A stretch of DNA of 64,000 nt from Saccharibacillus deserti. GTDB taxonomy: Bacteria; Bacillota; Bacilli; Paenibacillales; Paenibacillaceae. Positions 25,661 to 34,788 of the stretch are shown here, in pieces; the stretch's first letter is position 1, and every line of letters starts with the position of its first letter. The position numbers were made by a program, and so were the translations under genes. The notes beneath the pieces were generated by a model that was given only the letters and a program-made list of their open reading frames with translations, was not told the origin of the DNA and made no database searches. Location: NCBI RefSeq assembly GCF_013618475.1, contig NZ_JABJVN010000002.1:62001-126000 (forward strand), written 5' to 3'.

Positions 25661-26493
25661 CCGCTCCCCGGGCGCTGACGATCGCGGGTTCCGACAGTGG
25701 GGGAGGAGCGGGCATTCAGGCCGATCTCAAAACGTTCCAGGAGCTTGGCGTGTTCGGCATGTCGGCGATCACGGCGATCACCGTGCAGAATACGCTTGGC
25801 GTTCACGGCGTCTATCCGATGACGCCGGAAGCCGTAGCCGAGCAGATCGACGCGGTCGGTTCGGACCTCGGCGTCGATGCGCTGAAGACCGGCATGCTGC
25901 TGAACGCGGAAATTATCCGGGCGGCGGCAGGGCGAATCTCGGCATTCGGCTGGAAGCGGGTCGTCGTCGACCCCGTGATGGTTGCAAAAGGCGGAGCGGA
26001 ACTGCTGCGCAGCGATGCGGTCCAAGCGATCCAGGACCATCTGCTGCCTCTGGCCCTGATCGTGACGCCGAATATTCCGGAAGCGGAAACGCTGTCGGGT
26101 ATCCGGATTCGGACGATGGACGACAGGCGCGAAGCGGCGCGGCGAATCGCCGGCTGCGGAGCGGGAATTGTCGTGATCAAAGGCGGGCATGCCGAAGGGC
26201 AGGGGGAGGACAGCGGGATTGTAGTCGATCTGGTCTATGACGGACGGGATTTCGAGTCCTTGAGCGGGAGACGGATTCCGACCCGGCATACGCACGGTAC
26301 CGGCTGCACGTTCTCGGCCGCTATCGCGGCGCGCCTGGCCGCCGGAGCGGAGCCGCGCGAAGCGGTGCGCACGGCGCGCGATTTTATCCAGGCCGCGATC
26401 GAAGACGCGCCGGCTCTGGGCCTGGGCGGCGGACACGGACCTACCGATCATGGAGCGTACCGGAAAAGGCGGGAAGCGCAGGTGAAGCGGTAG
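25657..26493 (+). CDS. thiD: Hydroxymethylpyrimidine/phosphomethylpyrimidine kinase ThiD
   Basis: A 278-residue ribokinase-fold kinase making HMP-PP from HMP. The N-terminal substrate motif [20 protein letters not shown] (about 11-30), the central [12 protein letters not shown] (about 103-114) and the anion hole [17 protein letters not shown] (about 208-224) are intact. Start ATG 25657 overlaps the thiM stop, with CGGAGG upstream. A terminator follows, so thiamine phosphate synthase (thiE) is not in this operon and must be encoded elsewhere. Confidence 0.95.
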   Translation: MTAPRALTIAGSDSGGGAGIQADLKTFQELGVFGMSAITAITVQNTLGVHGVYPMTPEAVAEQIDAVGSDLGVDALKTGMLLNAEIIRAAAGRISAFGWKRVVVDPVMVAKGGAELLRSDAVQAIQDHLLPLALIVTPNIPEAETLSGIRIRTMDDRREAARRIAGCGAGIVVIKGGHAEGQGEDSGIVVDLVYDGRDFESLSGRRIPTRHTHGTGCTFSAAIAARLAAGAEPREAVRTARDFIQAAIEDAPALGLGGGHGPTDHGAYRKRREAQVKR

Positions 26494-26497
26494 ACGC

Positions 26498-26531
26498 AAA
26501 AAAAGGCGGACGAAATCGTCCGCCTTTTTTT
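26498..26531. terminator. Terminator of the thiamine salvage operon
   Basis: AAAGGCGGAC (26502-26511) pairs with GTCCGCCTTT (26518-26527), flanked by A7 on the left and T7 on the right, so it can act in both directions. Confidence 0.92.
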
Positions 26532-26707
26532 GCATGCCGAAAATACCCGCGGCGGGATAGGCAGACAAAGTGCCGTCCGGGAGCGGGTGAGAATACGGTA
26601 TTCGGGTAAGAAAGGCCCGGAGTCGAAGCATCCAGGATTATGTAGGCGAAAACGAAGCTGCGATGTAGGCAGTCGGGTGCATTATCCGGGCGGCGTGCGG
26701 CGGAAGA

Positions 26708-26854
26708 TCAATCGAGAAACGTCAGAATCGAAGAATGCGACGGAGTGCTGTTAACGGCCAGCGACGCGGCATCGTGGCTCCACGTCCAGACGTTCAGCAG
26801 CAGCAGTGCGGCGGCAAGCGCGATCAGCCACTTGTTTTTGTTGCGGTTCGGCAT
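26708..26854 (-). CDS. Small membrane-associated peptide, 48 residues
   Basis: Minus-strand ATG at 26854 follows AAGGAGG with 6-7 base spacing and encodes a 48-residue product: a polar, basic N-terminus (MPNRNKNK), one hydrophobic helix (WLIALAAALLLLNVWTW, residues 9-25) and a short polar tail (SHDAASLAVNSTPSH...). It could be a single-pass membrane peptide or an exported peptide. No family is recognised. The gene lies alone between the thiamine operon terminator and nanK. Confidence 0.55.
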   Translation of the reverse strand: MPNRNKNKWLIALAAALLLLNVWTWSHDAASLAVNSTPSHSSILTFLD

Positions 26855-27057
26855 GGGGTCCTCCTTTTCCTATAGATGACGGCATAAAATTAGTTCAATT
26901 TTTTTCTATTCTAAAGGAGGTTCGCGGCCAAAGCTATGATTTCCTTCTCTATTCTGCCGGAACGCACTAAAGTTTTAGGGACATGCCGTCTTCTTTGAGG
27001 AAAAGGGAAATGGAATACGTCACAGAAAGCTGTGCCGCAGATGCGGACTTTCGCAAG

Positions 27058-28062
27058 TCAGTTCTGCCGAAGCAGGGCATAGGCCGCGCCGACGACACCC
27101 GCCTTGTCTCCCAGCTCCGCAGCATGAAGACGGATTCCCCCGCTGCCGTAGACGGGCATGATCCGCCGCTTGATCTCGGCATTGATCCGATCCAGCAAAA
27201 ATCCGCCCTGCGCGGAAATGGCTCCGCCGATTACGAAATCGCGCGGATTCAGCATATGAATCAGATTAACGAAACCCACGGACACGCGGTCGGCGTACTC
27301 GTCGACGATAGCCAGTGCCTGCCGGTCGCCTGATCTTGCGGCATCGAACAGCCGCCGCGGGTCGGCGGCAGGGGCTGATTCTTCCAATGTTCCTCCTGCA
27401 GCGGCCGCCGGGAATTCAGAAGCAAAGCGGGTGCCCGAACGCTCGGCAATCAGCCGCTTGAGCGCATTGACGGAAGCATAAGTCTCCCAGCAGCCGGATA
27501 ATCCGCAGCTGCAGGGAATCCCTCCTTCCTGCATGACGATTTGATGCCCGAATCCTCCCGCGTAGCCGTCTTGCCCGCGTACAACGTTCCCGTCTGCAAT
27601 CAGGCAGCCGCCGATACCCGTACCGAGCGTCACGCATACGAAATCGCGCAGTTTGAGCGAAGCGGCCGCGCCTCTCCAGCCCTCTCCGAGTGCCAGCGCA
27701 TGCACATCGTTCAGTACGGCAGCCGGCAGCCCGGTTGCCGATTCCACCTCGGCCCGAAGTTTGGTGCCTGTCCAGCCGGGAAGATTGTCCGTCGCATAAG
27801 CGACCCTGCCGTCCGTATCGACAAATCCGGCCGTACCGATTCCGACGCCGACCGGCAGGAAGCCGCGTTCCCGCGCTTCCCGGTCCATTTCCACGCAGGC
27901 CTGTTGAAGTTTGTCCAGCAGATGCCGGCTGCCTTTTGCGCTTTCGGTCGGAACCGAGCGGAAAGAATGGATATCCCCTGCATGATCGACCAGCCCCATC
28001 TTGATCTGCGTTCCTCCCAGATCGATCCCCAGCACAATATTCGGTATACGATTTCCGTGCAT
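27058..28062 (-). CDS. ROK-family sugar kinase, probable N-acetylmannosamine kinase
   Basis: A 334-residue ROK kinase. It has the N-terminal ATP-binding loop GIDLGGTQIKMGLVDHAG (about 12-29), the second phosphate loop VTLGTGIGGCLIADG (about 150-164) and the ROK zinc motif in GHQIVMQEGG followed by CSCGLSGCWETYAS (about 178-202; H, C, C, C all present). The neighbour nanE, transcribed just before it with a 38-base gap, makes N-acetylglucosamine-6-P from N-acetylmannosamine-6-P, so the natural reading is ManNAc kinase (NanK). Glucose or GlcNAc kinase activity cannot be excluded. ATG 28062 has AAAAGGAGG upstream. The long open frame extends further but overlaps nanE. Confidence 0.85.
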   Translation of the reverse strand: MHGNRIPNIVLGIDLGGTQIKMGLVDHAGDIHSFRSVPTESAKGSRHLLDKLQQACVEMDREARERGFLPVGVGIGTAGFVDTDGRVAYATDNLPGWTGTKLRAEVESATGLPAAVLNDVHALALGEGWRGAAASLKLRDFVCVTLGTGIGGCLIADGNVVRGQDGYAGGFGHQIVMQEGGIPCSCGLSGCWETYASVNALKRLIAERSGTRFASEFPAAAAGGTLEESAPAADPRRLFDAARSGDRQALAIVDEYADRVSVGFVNLIHMLNPRDFVIGGAISAQGGFLLDRINAEIKRRIMPVYGSGGIRLHAAELGDKAGVVGAAYALLRQN

Positions 28063-28100
28063 GAGAAGCCTCCTTTTTTGCATCTTTATTCGCCGGACCG

Positions 28101-28832
28101 TCAGCTGCGCTTGAGTGCGTCCGCAAACCGCCGGGTCAGCGTATGCGGTCGCGTAATCGCCGTACCGACCACTACGGCGTAAGCGCCTGCCTGCAGCGCC
28201 GCCGCCGCAAGCTCGGGCGTATCGAAGCGTCCTTCGGCAATGACGGGCACCCGGCAATTTTCCGCCAGGCGCTTCACCAGTTCGAGGTCCGGCCCGGGTT
28301 CCTGCCTGCTGTAAGACGTATACCCCGACAGAGTCGTAGAGATCAGTTGGAATCCCATGGATTCGGCGGCTAAACCTTCTTCGAATGTGGAGATATCGGC
28401 CATTAGCAGCGGACCCGTTCCTGCCGAAGAGCCGTTTTCTTCTCCCGCTGCAGCAAGTTCTCCCGAAAATCTCCGGACTTCCTCAAGCAGCCGCTCCAGT
28501 GTGCCGCCGTTCGGCCGTGGGCGCGAAGTCGCGTCGAGAGCGACGATATCCGCACCGGCTGCGAACAGCGCAAGCACATCGCCGCTTGACGGCGTAATGT
28601 AGACTTCGGAGTCGGGAAACGACTTTTTCCAGATGCCGATTACCGGCAGCCCGCAGGCTTCCCGGATCGCGGCTGTGTCCTGCGGAGAATGGGTACGAAT
28701 AGCGGCGGCACCGCCGTCCTGGGCGGCACGCGCCATGGCGGCCATATGATGGCTGCCGTACAGCGCTTCGCCGGGATAAGCCTGGCAGGAGACGATCAAG
28801 CCTCCTCGCAGTTGTTCCAATCGTTCATGCAT
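28101..28832 (-). CDS. nanE: N-acetylmannosamine-6-phosphate 2-epimerase NanE
   Basis: A 243-residue TIM-barrel epimerase. Conserved blocks are GGLIVSCQAYPGEALYG (about 10-26), AAAIRTHSPQD (about 42-52), VIGIWKKSFPDSEVYITPS (about 64-82), DIVALDATSRPRP (about 95-107) and VIAEGRFDTPE plus VVVGTAITRP (about 200-230). It converts ManNAc-6-P to GlcNAc-6-P in sialic acid and ManNAc catabolism. A 15-residue loop (AAAGEENGSSAGTG) inserted after the RPR segment is longer than usual. It leads the minus-strand nanE-nanK operon behind the promoter at 28869-28898. Confidence 0.92.
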   Translation of the reverse strand: MHERLEQLRGGLIVSCQAYPGEALYGSHHMAAMARAAQDGGAAAIRTHSPQDTAAIREACGLPVIGIWKKSFPDSEVYITPSSGDVLALFAAGADIVALDATSRPRPNGGTLERLLEEVRRFSGELAAAGEENGSSAGTGPLLMADISTFEEGLAAESMGFQLISTTLSGYTSYSRQEPGPDLELVKRLAENCRVPVIAEGRFDTPELAAAALQAGAYAVVVGTAITRPHTLTRRFADALKRS

Positions 28833-28868
28833 ATCGGATTCCTCCTTGAAAGGGATAGCTATGGGTCC

Positions 28869-28898
28869 AGTATAATTTTCACGAATCTAACATGTAAA
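28869..28898 (-). promoter_or_regulatory. Promoter of the nanE-nanK operon
   Basis: On the minus strand TTTACA (28893-28898) and TATACT (28869-28874) are separated by 18 bases. The start codon of nanE lies 36 bases beyond the -10. Confidence 0.6.
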
Positions 28899-28942
28899 GA
28901 AAAATATTTTCTAAAAAAACGGATAAAAAGAAAAAAATAAAC

Positions 28943-28956
28943 GAAAAGCGTTTACA
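28943..28956 (+). promoter_or_regulatory. cre-like/LacI-type operator in the divergent promoter region
   Basis: GAAAAGCGTTTACA matches 12 of 14 positions of the cre consensus (the first two differ) and overlaps a plausible plus-strand -35 hexamer TTTACA (28951-28956). CcpA or another LacI-type protein bound here would block the catabolic operon starting at 29049. Confidence 0.5.
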
Positions 28957-29048
28957 TTCATTCGGACCTCTGCTAATTTATAGGCATGGATTTTGAAGAT
29001 CCTGGATAGACAGAGCGGGACCCACTTAGCGAAGGAGGGACAAGCCGA

Positions 29049-30398
29049 ATGAAATCGTATGACGTAATCGTGATGGGCGGCGGCGTATCGGGAGCCATGG
29101 CGGCCTGCGCAGCGGCAAGAAGCGGTGCATCGACACTGATCATCGAATCGCAGGGGTATCTGGGAGGGACGCTGACAGCAAACGGCGTCGGTCCGATGAT
29201 GACGTTTCACGCGGGGGACAAGCAGGCGGTTCAAGGAGTAACGGATGAGTTGATCGAAAGGCTGAAAGCCGTAGGCAAGTCGCCGGGTCATATTTTCGAT
29301 ACGGTGGGCTATACCTATTCCGTTACGCCGTTCGACGCGGAAGCGATGAAAGTGGAACTGGAATCGATGGTACTGGAGAGCGGCGGAGAGATTCTGTATC
29401 ATGCGATGCTTGCGGAGCCGCGTACCGAGAGCGGAAGAATAACCGAAATTTCGGTATGCAGCAAATCGGGAATCGAAGTGCTTGGCGCCAAAGTGTTTAT
29501 CGATGCGACCGGTGACGGCGATCTGTCCGTGCGTTCGGGAGCAGCTTTTACAAAAGGGAGAGAATCCGACGGAGCGGCTCAGCCGATGACGCTCAATATG
29601 AAGATGAGCGGAGTCGATATCGCAAAGGTCAAAGCTTATATCCATGCCCATCCTGAAGATTTTCCGATCTACAAAGGGGATACTTCGATCATCGAGAAAG
29701 CTCCAAGGTTGTCGACCGCAGGGTTTGTAGGCCCGTTCAAAGCGGCGAAGGCCCGGGGAGAGATTCATATTCCGCGTGAAGACGTGCTCTTTTTCGAGAC
29801 GAATACGCCCGGAGAAGTCATTTTCAATACGACACGTATTCTTGGCCACGACGGAACGGATGTCTGGAGTTTGAGCCGTGCCGAAACGGAAGGCCGCAGG
29901 CAGTGCCGGGAGTTGGAGCGTTTCGTCAAAACGTATATTCCCGGCTTTGAAAAGGCGGTTGTCGTCTCGACCGGCCCTTCGATCGGCGTGCGGGGTTCCC
30001 GGCAGATCAAAGGTCTCTATACGCTGAATGCCGACGATATTCTGAATCAGACCAAGTTCGGGGATGCGATCGCACACTCCGGTTATCCGATCGATATCCA
30101 TAGTCCCGACGGCGAGGGTACCAACAGCCGCAAGCTCGAATGGGGCGGGATGTACAGTATTCCGTACCGCAGCCTGGTGACGGACAGCCTGTCGAATCTG
30201 ATCGTGATCGGGCGGTGTCTGTCCGCGACATTCGAAGCGCAGGCGGCCGTCCGGACGACGCCGACAACGGGAGCGATCGGACATGCCGGCGGCGTTGCCG
30301 CCGCATTGGCGGCGGCAGGCGACGGCGATGTGCGCAACGTGGATATCGCTAGGGTGCAGACGCTGCTCAAGGAACAGGGTGCGTATCTGGAAGTTTGA
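29049..30398 (+). CDS. FAD-dependent oxidoreductase (FAD_oxidored family)
   Basis: A 449-residue flavoprotein. The N-terminal Rossmann signature DVIVMGGGVSGAMAACAAA (residues 5-23) is followed by the IIESQGYLGGTLTANGVGPM segment that is typical of the FAD_oxidored (HdrA/fumarate-reductase-like) group. A second FAD motif is FIDATGDGDLSVRSGAAF (about 151-168), and the C-terminus has NLIVIGRCLSATFEAQAAVR and TTGAIGHAGGVAAALAA. Such proteins often oxidise or reduce hydroxy- or keto-acids and sugar acids, and their true substrates are mostly unknown. ATG 29049 has GAAGGAGGG upstream. First gene of the five-gene catabolic operon. Confidence 0.85.
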   Translation: MKSYDVIVMGGGVSGAMAACAAARSGASTLIIESQGYLGGTLTANGVGPMMTFHAGDKQAVQGVTDELIERLKAVGKSPGHIFDTVGYTYSVTPFDAEAMKVELESMVLESGGEILYHAMLAEPRTESGRITEISVCSKSGIEVLGAKVFIDATGDGDLSVRSGAAFTKGRESDGAAQPMTLNMKMSGVDIAKVKAYIHAHPEDFPIYKGDTSIIEKAPRLSTAGFVGPFKAAKARGEIHIPREDVLFFETNTPGEVIFNTTRILGHDGTDVWSLSRAETEGRRQCRELERFVKTYIPGFEKAVVVSTGPSIGVRGSRQIKGLYTLNADDILNQTKFGDAIAHSGYPIDIHSPDGEGTNSRKLEWGGMYSIPYRSLVTDSLSNLIVIGRCLSATFEAQAAVRTTPTTGAIGHAGGVAAALAAAGDGDVRNVDIARVQTLLKEQGAYLEV

Positions 30399-30458
30399 AC
30401 AGGCCGCAGCCAAACGCAAACAAGCCTTTTATCTCGATAGACAAAGGGGAAGAATTCG

Positions 30459-31754
30459 ATGACGACATGGATGTGGGTACAAGCCATTGGCATTCTGCTG
30501 GTGTTTCTGCTCTTCGTGGGATTGATGATGGCACGCAAGATTCCGACTATTCTCGCTCTGCCGAGCATGGCCATTTTGTTCGCCGTGATCGCCGGCGTCC
30601 CGTGGACATCCGCCGATCCGGAAGCCGCGACGATCAGCGGGACGGTGCTGGCGCAGGGCGCCATGCGTCTGTCCACGGCGATCGCCGGCCTGATCTTCGG
30701 CGCCTGGTTTGGACAGATTCTCAATAAAGTCGGAATCACCAAGGCCATTATCCGAAAAGCCGCCGAGCTGGCCGGAGACAAACCGATTCTGATCGCCTTG
30801 CTGTTCTTTGTTACGGCTTCGATCATTTTCTCGGCTGCCAACGGGTTGGGCATGGTCATTCTGGTCGGGACTATCGTTATTCCGATCATGCTGACCGCGG
30901 GTATTTCCCAATTTGTCGCTTCGATCGTCGTTCTGGCCGCCGTCGGAATCGGCGCTTTGTTCAATGTGTCGACGTGGGCCGTTTATGTCGATGTACTGGG
31001 TCTTCCGGTTTCGACTATCGCCGATTATACCTTGATCGCAGCCGCTCCGCTGTTTGCCGTTAGTGTCGCGATGATCGTTTTCTATATCAAGCGCGGTGGA
31101 CAAGGGCGCCGGGCCTGGGCGATGCCAAACGGCACGCCGCCGGGCGAAGGACGCAAAGTGCCGACGATCGCGCTGATCAGTCCGATCGTACCGGTATTGA
31201 TGGTCTTTATTTTCAAAATGGATATCGTGCCCGCCGTCATTATAGGAGCGCTGGCTACCTTGATTCTGTCGCTGCCCAAGCGTCCGATCCATATTCTGTC
31301 CAGCGCACTCGTAGAAGGGATTCAAGATGTGGCCGGAGCACTTGCACTTATGATCGGGATCGGGATCCTGCTCAATTCCGTTATGGCGCCCCAGGTAACG
31401 GCCGTCATCTCGCCGCTGATCGAAAGTGTGCTTCCTGGCAGTCCGTGGGCTTATATCCTGTTCTTCACGATTCTGTCCCCGCTCGCGATCTACCGGGGAC
31501 CGCTCAATGTATGGGGGCTCGGCAGCGGGATCGCGGCGCTGTTCGTGGGCGCGGGTATGACGCCGGTTGCCGCGATGCTCGCGCTGCGCGTCGTCAGCAA
31601 TGTTCAGGCCGTATCCGATCCGACCAACTCGCATAACGTGTGGGTAGCCGATTTCACCAAAAGCGATATCAACGATATTCTCAAAAAGACACTGCCTTGG
31701 ATGATGGTATCCGTACTCATCTCCATGCTGTGGGGAGCGTTCGTCGTCTTTTGA
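30459..31754 (+). CDS. Ion-coupled organic acid permease (GntP/CitMHS-like, IT superfamily)
   Basis: A 431-residue polytopic membrane protein with about 11-12 hydrophobic helices. Re-entrant-type loops are suggested by SIIFSAANGLGMVILVGTIV (about 126-145) and, in the second half, YRGPLNVWGLGSGIAALFVG plus VSNVQAVSDPTNSHNVW (about 394-410), a pattern of citrate and gluconate symporters. It likely imports the substrate that the neighbouring oxidoreductase and hydantoinase-like enzyme handle, with protons or sodium. The exact family is uncertain. It is in an operon between the FAD protein (60-base gap) and the HyuA-like gene (29-base gap). Confidence 0.78.
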   Translation: MTTWMWVQAIGILLVFLLFVGLMMARKIPTILALPSMAILFAVIAGVPWTSADPEAATISGTVLAQGAMRLSTAIAGLIFGAWFGQILNKVGITKAIIRKAAELAGDKPILIALLFFVTASIIFSAANGLGMVILVGTIVIPIMLTAGISQFVASIVVLAAVGIGALFNVSTWAVYVDVLGLPVSTIADYTLIAAAPLFAVSVAMIVFYIKRGGQGRRAWAMPNGTPPGEGRKVPTIALISPIVPVLMVFIFKMDIVPAVIIGALATLILSLPKRPIHILSSALVEGIQDVAGALALMIGIGILLNSVMAPQVTAVISPLIESVLPGSPWAYILFFTILSPLAIYRGPLNVWGLGSGIAALFVGAGMTPVAAMLALRVVSNVQAVSDPTNSHNVWVADFTKSDINDILKKTLPWMMVSVLISMLWGAFVVF

Positions 31755-31783
31755 AAAGAGTGCCTGAGAGAGGAGAGGGCGTC

Positions 31784-33928
31784 ATGTCCCGAAAAGTAAG
31801 GGTAGGGATCGATGTCGGCGGTACGTTCACCGACGCCGTCGTGCTCGATAATGAAACGTTCGAAATTCTGGAACAGATGAAAATTCCGACGACTCACCAT
31901 GAGCAAGAAGGCGTAGCCCGCGGAATCGTTGATATTTTGCAGGCCGTTCTGGGCAGGTGCGGGGTTGCTCCCGAAGATGTGGTCTTTATCGCCCACGGCA
32001 CGACCCAGGCGACCAACGCGCTGCTTGAAGGCGATGTCGCCGCAGTCGGGATCGTCGGGATGGGAACCGGCATGGACGGAATCAGCGCCCGCGGAGAATC
32101 CAATCCCGGACGAATCGAACTGGCGCCCGGCAAACTGCTGGAAATCCACCATACGTATCTCGATTCCAAAAATTTGACCGACGAACGGGCGGCTGCCGCC
32201 GTTGACGAGCTGCTTGGACACGGAGCGGAAGTGATTGTCGCTTCCGAAGCGTACGGCGTGGACGATCCGGGAGCCGAACTGCGCGTAATCGAAGCGGCCA
32301 ACCGCAAAAGCGCATTCGCGACGGGCGGGCACGAGATTTCGCAGCTGTACGGACTCAAGACCCGAACACGCACCGCGGTGGTTAACGCCAGCCTCATTCC
32401 CAAAATGATGGAGACCGCGAACATGACCGAAAAGTCGGTCAAAGATGCGAACATCGCGTCGCAGCTGATGATCATGCGCTGCGACGGCGGCGTCATGAGC
32501 ATTGAAGAAGTGCGCAAGCGGCCGATCCTGACCATGCTGTCCGGCCTTGCCGCCGGCGTCGCGGGAGCTTTGATGTACGAGAAAATTTCGGACGGGATTT
32601 TCTTCGAGGTCGGTGGAACGAGTGTCGATATCTCTGTGATCAAGAACGGAAAAGTCATGATCCAAAACGCTCAGGTCGGCGGGCACCGGACCTATTTGCA
32701 GTCGCTCGACGTGCGTACGCTCGGCATCGCCGGCGGCAGTATGATTCGAGTCAACGATCGGGAGATCGTCGACGTCGGTCCCCGGAGTGCGCATATTGCC
32801 GGGCTGGCTTACGAGTGTTTCGCCGATTCGGCCGAACTGGCCGACTGCGCGGTTTCGTTCGTCAGTCCGCGTCCGGGCGATCCGCAGGAATACGCGATCG
32901 CGAAGTCGGCCGGCGGCGATTTCTATTCCTACACGTTGGCCGGAGCGGCCAATCTGCTCGGTTACGTACCCGAAGGCGATTATGCGTATGCCGGACGAGA
33001 CAGTGCGGCTGCGGCCTGGTCGGCACTCGGGTCCTACCTTGGCGTAAGCATGGAGGAAGCGGCGCGCCGGGTACTGGACCTGGCGATCGCCAAGACGATG
33101 AAAACGGTGAACGAAATGATTGCGGACTATGAGCTGGAGCGTTCTTTCATCACGCTGGTCGGAGGCGGAGGAAGCGGTTCGGTCCTTGTGCCGGCAATGG
33201 CGGAGAAAGAAAACCTGAAATGGAAAATCGCCGATAATGCGCCGTATATCTCTACCATCGGGGTTGCGCTGGCGATGGTCAAAGAGCAGATCGAGCGCAC
33301 GGTCATCAATCCGACGGAAGAAGATATCAAACGGATTCGCGGCGATATTCTGGATAAGATCGTCCGTTCCGGAGCCAACGAAGAGACGGTTGAAGTTTCG
33401 ATCGAGATTGATGCGCAGAAAAACGTGCTTCGGGCCATTGCTACGGGATCAACCGAACTTCGCTCAAAAGATTTGGCGCAGGCCGAACTCGGCGAGTCGG
33501 ATATGCTTGAAATTGCGGCCGCATCGGTAGACGCGTCCGCGGAGAGCACACGGTTGAACGCCGCAACAGGAAGATGGAGTTTGTTCGTGGCCGAAGAACT
33601 CCGCAAAAGTTTTTTTGGTTTATTGAAAAAACGTCGAACTTCCGTCAGCGTACTCGATCGGGAAGGTGTCGTTCGCTTCAAGCAGGCCAATGCGCAGTAT
33701 GGACTGTTCCGCAAACGCGATAAAGACGGAGCATTTATCGAGTTTCTCGACGACAGCACCATTTATTCCGACGCCAACGCGACGATTCCGAAAGTGTTTC
33801 TTTTTTACCGCGAAAAAATGCTGGATCTGACCGGCATGCAGACGAAGGATCAGTTGATGTCGATGATCGAACTGGAGACGGAGCGGCTCGAAGGCGAAGA
33901 AGAGTGGATCGCGGTCGCTTATCATTAA
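31784..33928 (+). CDS. HyuA-like hydantoinase/oxoprolinase family protein
   Basis: A 714-residue protein of the ATP-dependent hydantoinase/5-oxoprolinase/acetone carboxylase beta-type superfamily. The ASKHA-like nucleotide motif VRVGIDVGGTFTDAVVLDNE (residues 5-24), HGTTQATNALLEGDVAAVGI (about 71-90) and the second-domain motifs MIMRCDGGVMSIEEVRKRP and FFEVGGTSVDISVIKNGK (about 278-295) are all clear. The last 160 residues diverge from the usual HyuA C-terminus. HyuA enzymes normally need a HyuB subunit, and none is encoded here. ATG 31784 was chosen over the longer frame because GAGAGGAGAGGG precedes it. Function is probably ATP-driven opening or carboxylation of a cyclic or carbonyl substrate. 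Confidence 0.87.
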   Translation: MSRKVRVGIDVGGTFTDAVVLDNETFEILEQMKIPTTHHEQEGVARGIVDILQAVLGRCGVAPEDVVFIAHGTTQATNALLEGDVAAVGIVGMGTGMDGISARGESNPGRIELAPGKLLEIHHTYLDSKNLTDERAAAAVDELLGHGAEVIVASEAYGVDDPGAELRVIEAANRKSAFATGGHEISQLYGLKTRTRTAVVNASLIPKMMETANMTEKSVKDANIASQLMIMRCDGGVMSIEEVRKRPILTMLSGLAAGVAGALMYEKISDGIFFEVGGTSVDISVIKNGKVMIQNAQVGGHRTYLQSLDVRTLGIAGGSMIRVNDREIVDVGPRSAHIAGLAYECFADSAELADCAVSFVSPRPGDPQEYAIAKSAGGDFYSYTLAGAANLLGYVPEGDYAYAGRDSAAAAWSALGSYLGVSMEEAARRVLDLAIAKTMKTVNEMIADYELERSFITLVGGGGSGSVLVPAMAEKENLKWKIADNAPYISTIGVALAMVKEQIERTVINPTEEDIKRIRGDILDKIVRSGANEETVEVSIEIDAQKNVLRAIATGSTELRSKDLAQAELGESDMLEIAAASVDASAESTRLNAATGRWSLFVAEELRKSFFGLLKKRRTSVSVLDREGVVRFKQANAQYGLFRKRDKDGAFIEFLDDSTIYSDANATIPKVFLFYREKMLDLTGMQTKDQLMSMIELETERLEGEEEWIAVAYH

Positions 33929-33958
33929 TAAGCGCCGGGCCCCGGAAGGAGGAATGAA

Positions 33959-34693
33959 ATGGGCGGAGTCAGGGACGAAGTGAACAAGGAATGTCTAGAA
34001 GGGTTGAAGGCGCAGACAACCGATTTTGCTGTGGGAGTCGATTCCGATAAAGCGCTCGGCCTGATGGAGCTCAAGCGGGATCCGCTGTACCGGCGTATTC
34101 CGGAAGAACGCCTGTCCGAATACGTGGAGCGGTCGCTGGAATTCGGTCGAAGCGCCGCGGCTGAAAAACAGGGCCGTTCGATCCGGGAGTGGCTGGAACA
34201 AGACGGAATTGCGGTCGAAACGGTCGGTTCGTCCGGAAGTTTATTTGGCACCGTGCTTCGCGCCCAGATCGATTGGACGGGGAAGGTGCCGAAGATCACC
34301 GTCTACCGGGAATCGATGAACCAGCTTGCCGAAGCCTCCGCCGCTTGGCCCCAGGCCTTCGGGAAGCTGAGCGCCGAAGCGGCCGAGGATATCCATCTGG
34401 CCCATGAATATTACCACTGGCTCGAGTATCGCAGCGGCTTGTTCACCGGGGAGCGTCTGGCTCCGGTAGAGACGTTTCGGTGGGGGCCGCTGCGCCGGAA
34501 AGTTTCGATTCGCCAAAGCGGCGAGATCGCTGCGCATGCTTTTGCGCAAAGCCTGCTGGAACTGCGGCATCTGCCGAATCTGCTCGACTATCTCTATCTT
34601 CTTCATAAAGGCGAACTGGATCAAAGCGCATTCGAGAAGGAAATGGAAAAATGCAGGGAGGCTTTGGGCGCCGGACGGCGGCATATGGTATAA
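33959..34693 (+). CDS. HExxH protein, possible ImmA/IrrE-like zincin
   Basis: A 244-residue soluble protein I could not place in a named family. It contains HEYYHWLEY (His149-Glu150-x-x-His153), preceded by DIHLAHEYYH on a predicted helix, and 40 residues later GEIAAHAFAQSLLEL (Glu189). This layout, HExxH followed by an E-x-x-A-x-x-F-A helix supplying a third ligand, is that of M78 (ImmA/IrrE) metalloproteases. Its N-terminal 140 residues are acidic and helical with no recognisable domain. It starts 30 bases after the HyuA-like gene with GGAAGGAGG and its stop lies inside the promoter of the RpiR gene, so it belongs to the same operon. It might be an enzyme of the pathway rather than a protease. 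Confidence 0.6.
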   Translation: MGGVRDEVNKECLEGLKAQTTDFAVGVDSDKALGLMELKRDPLYRRIPEERLSEYVERSLEFGRSAAAEKQGRSIREWLEQDGIAVETVGSSGSLFGTVLRAQIDWTGKVPKITVYRESMNQLAEASAAWPQAFGKLSAEAAEDIHLAHEYYHWLEYRSGLFTGERLAPVETFRWGPLRRKVSIRQSGEIAAHAFAQSLLELRHLPNLLDYLYLLHKGELDQSAFEKEMEKCREALGAGRRHMV

Positions 34694-34694
34694 T
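34689..34694 (+). promoter_or_regulatory. Extended -10 promoter for the RpiR gene
   Basis: TGGTATAAT combines the extended -10 TGn with a perfect TATAAT (34689-34694). It overlaps the stop codon of the preceding gene and lies 95 bases upstream of the regulator's ATG, giving it partly independent expression. Confidence 0.55.
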
Positions 34695-34788
34695 GGGGCA
34701 ATCGTTGATGTCGCAAGCGCGATTTGCGCCCGGTCCGCTTCGGATAGGGAGAACGGCGGGCGCTTCGCGCTGTGCAGGAGGACAAAAC

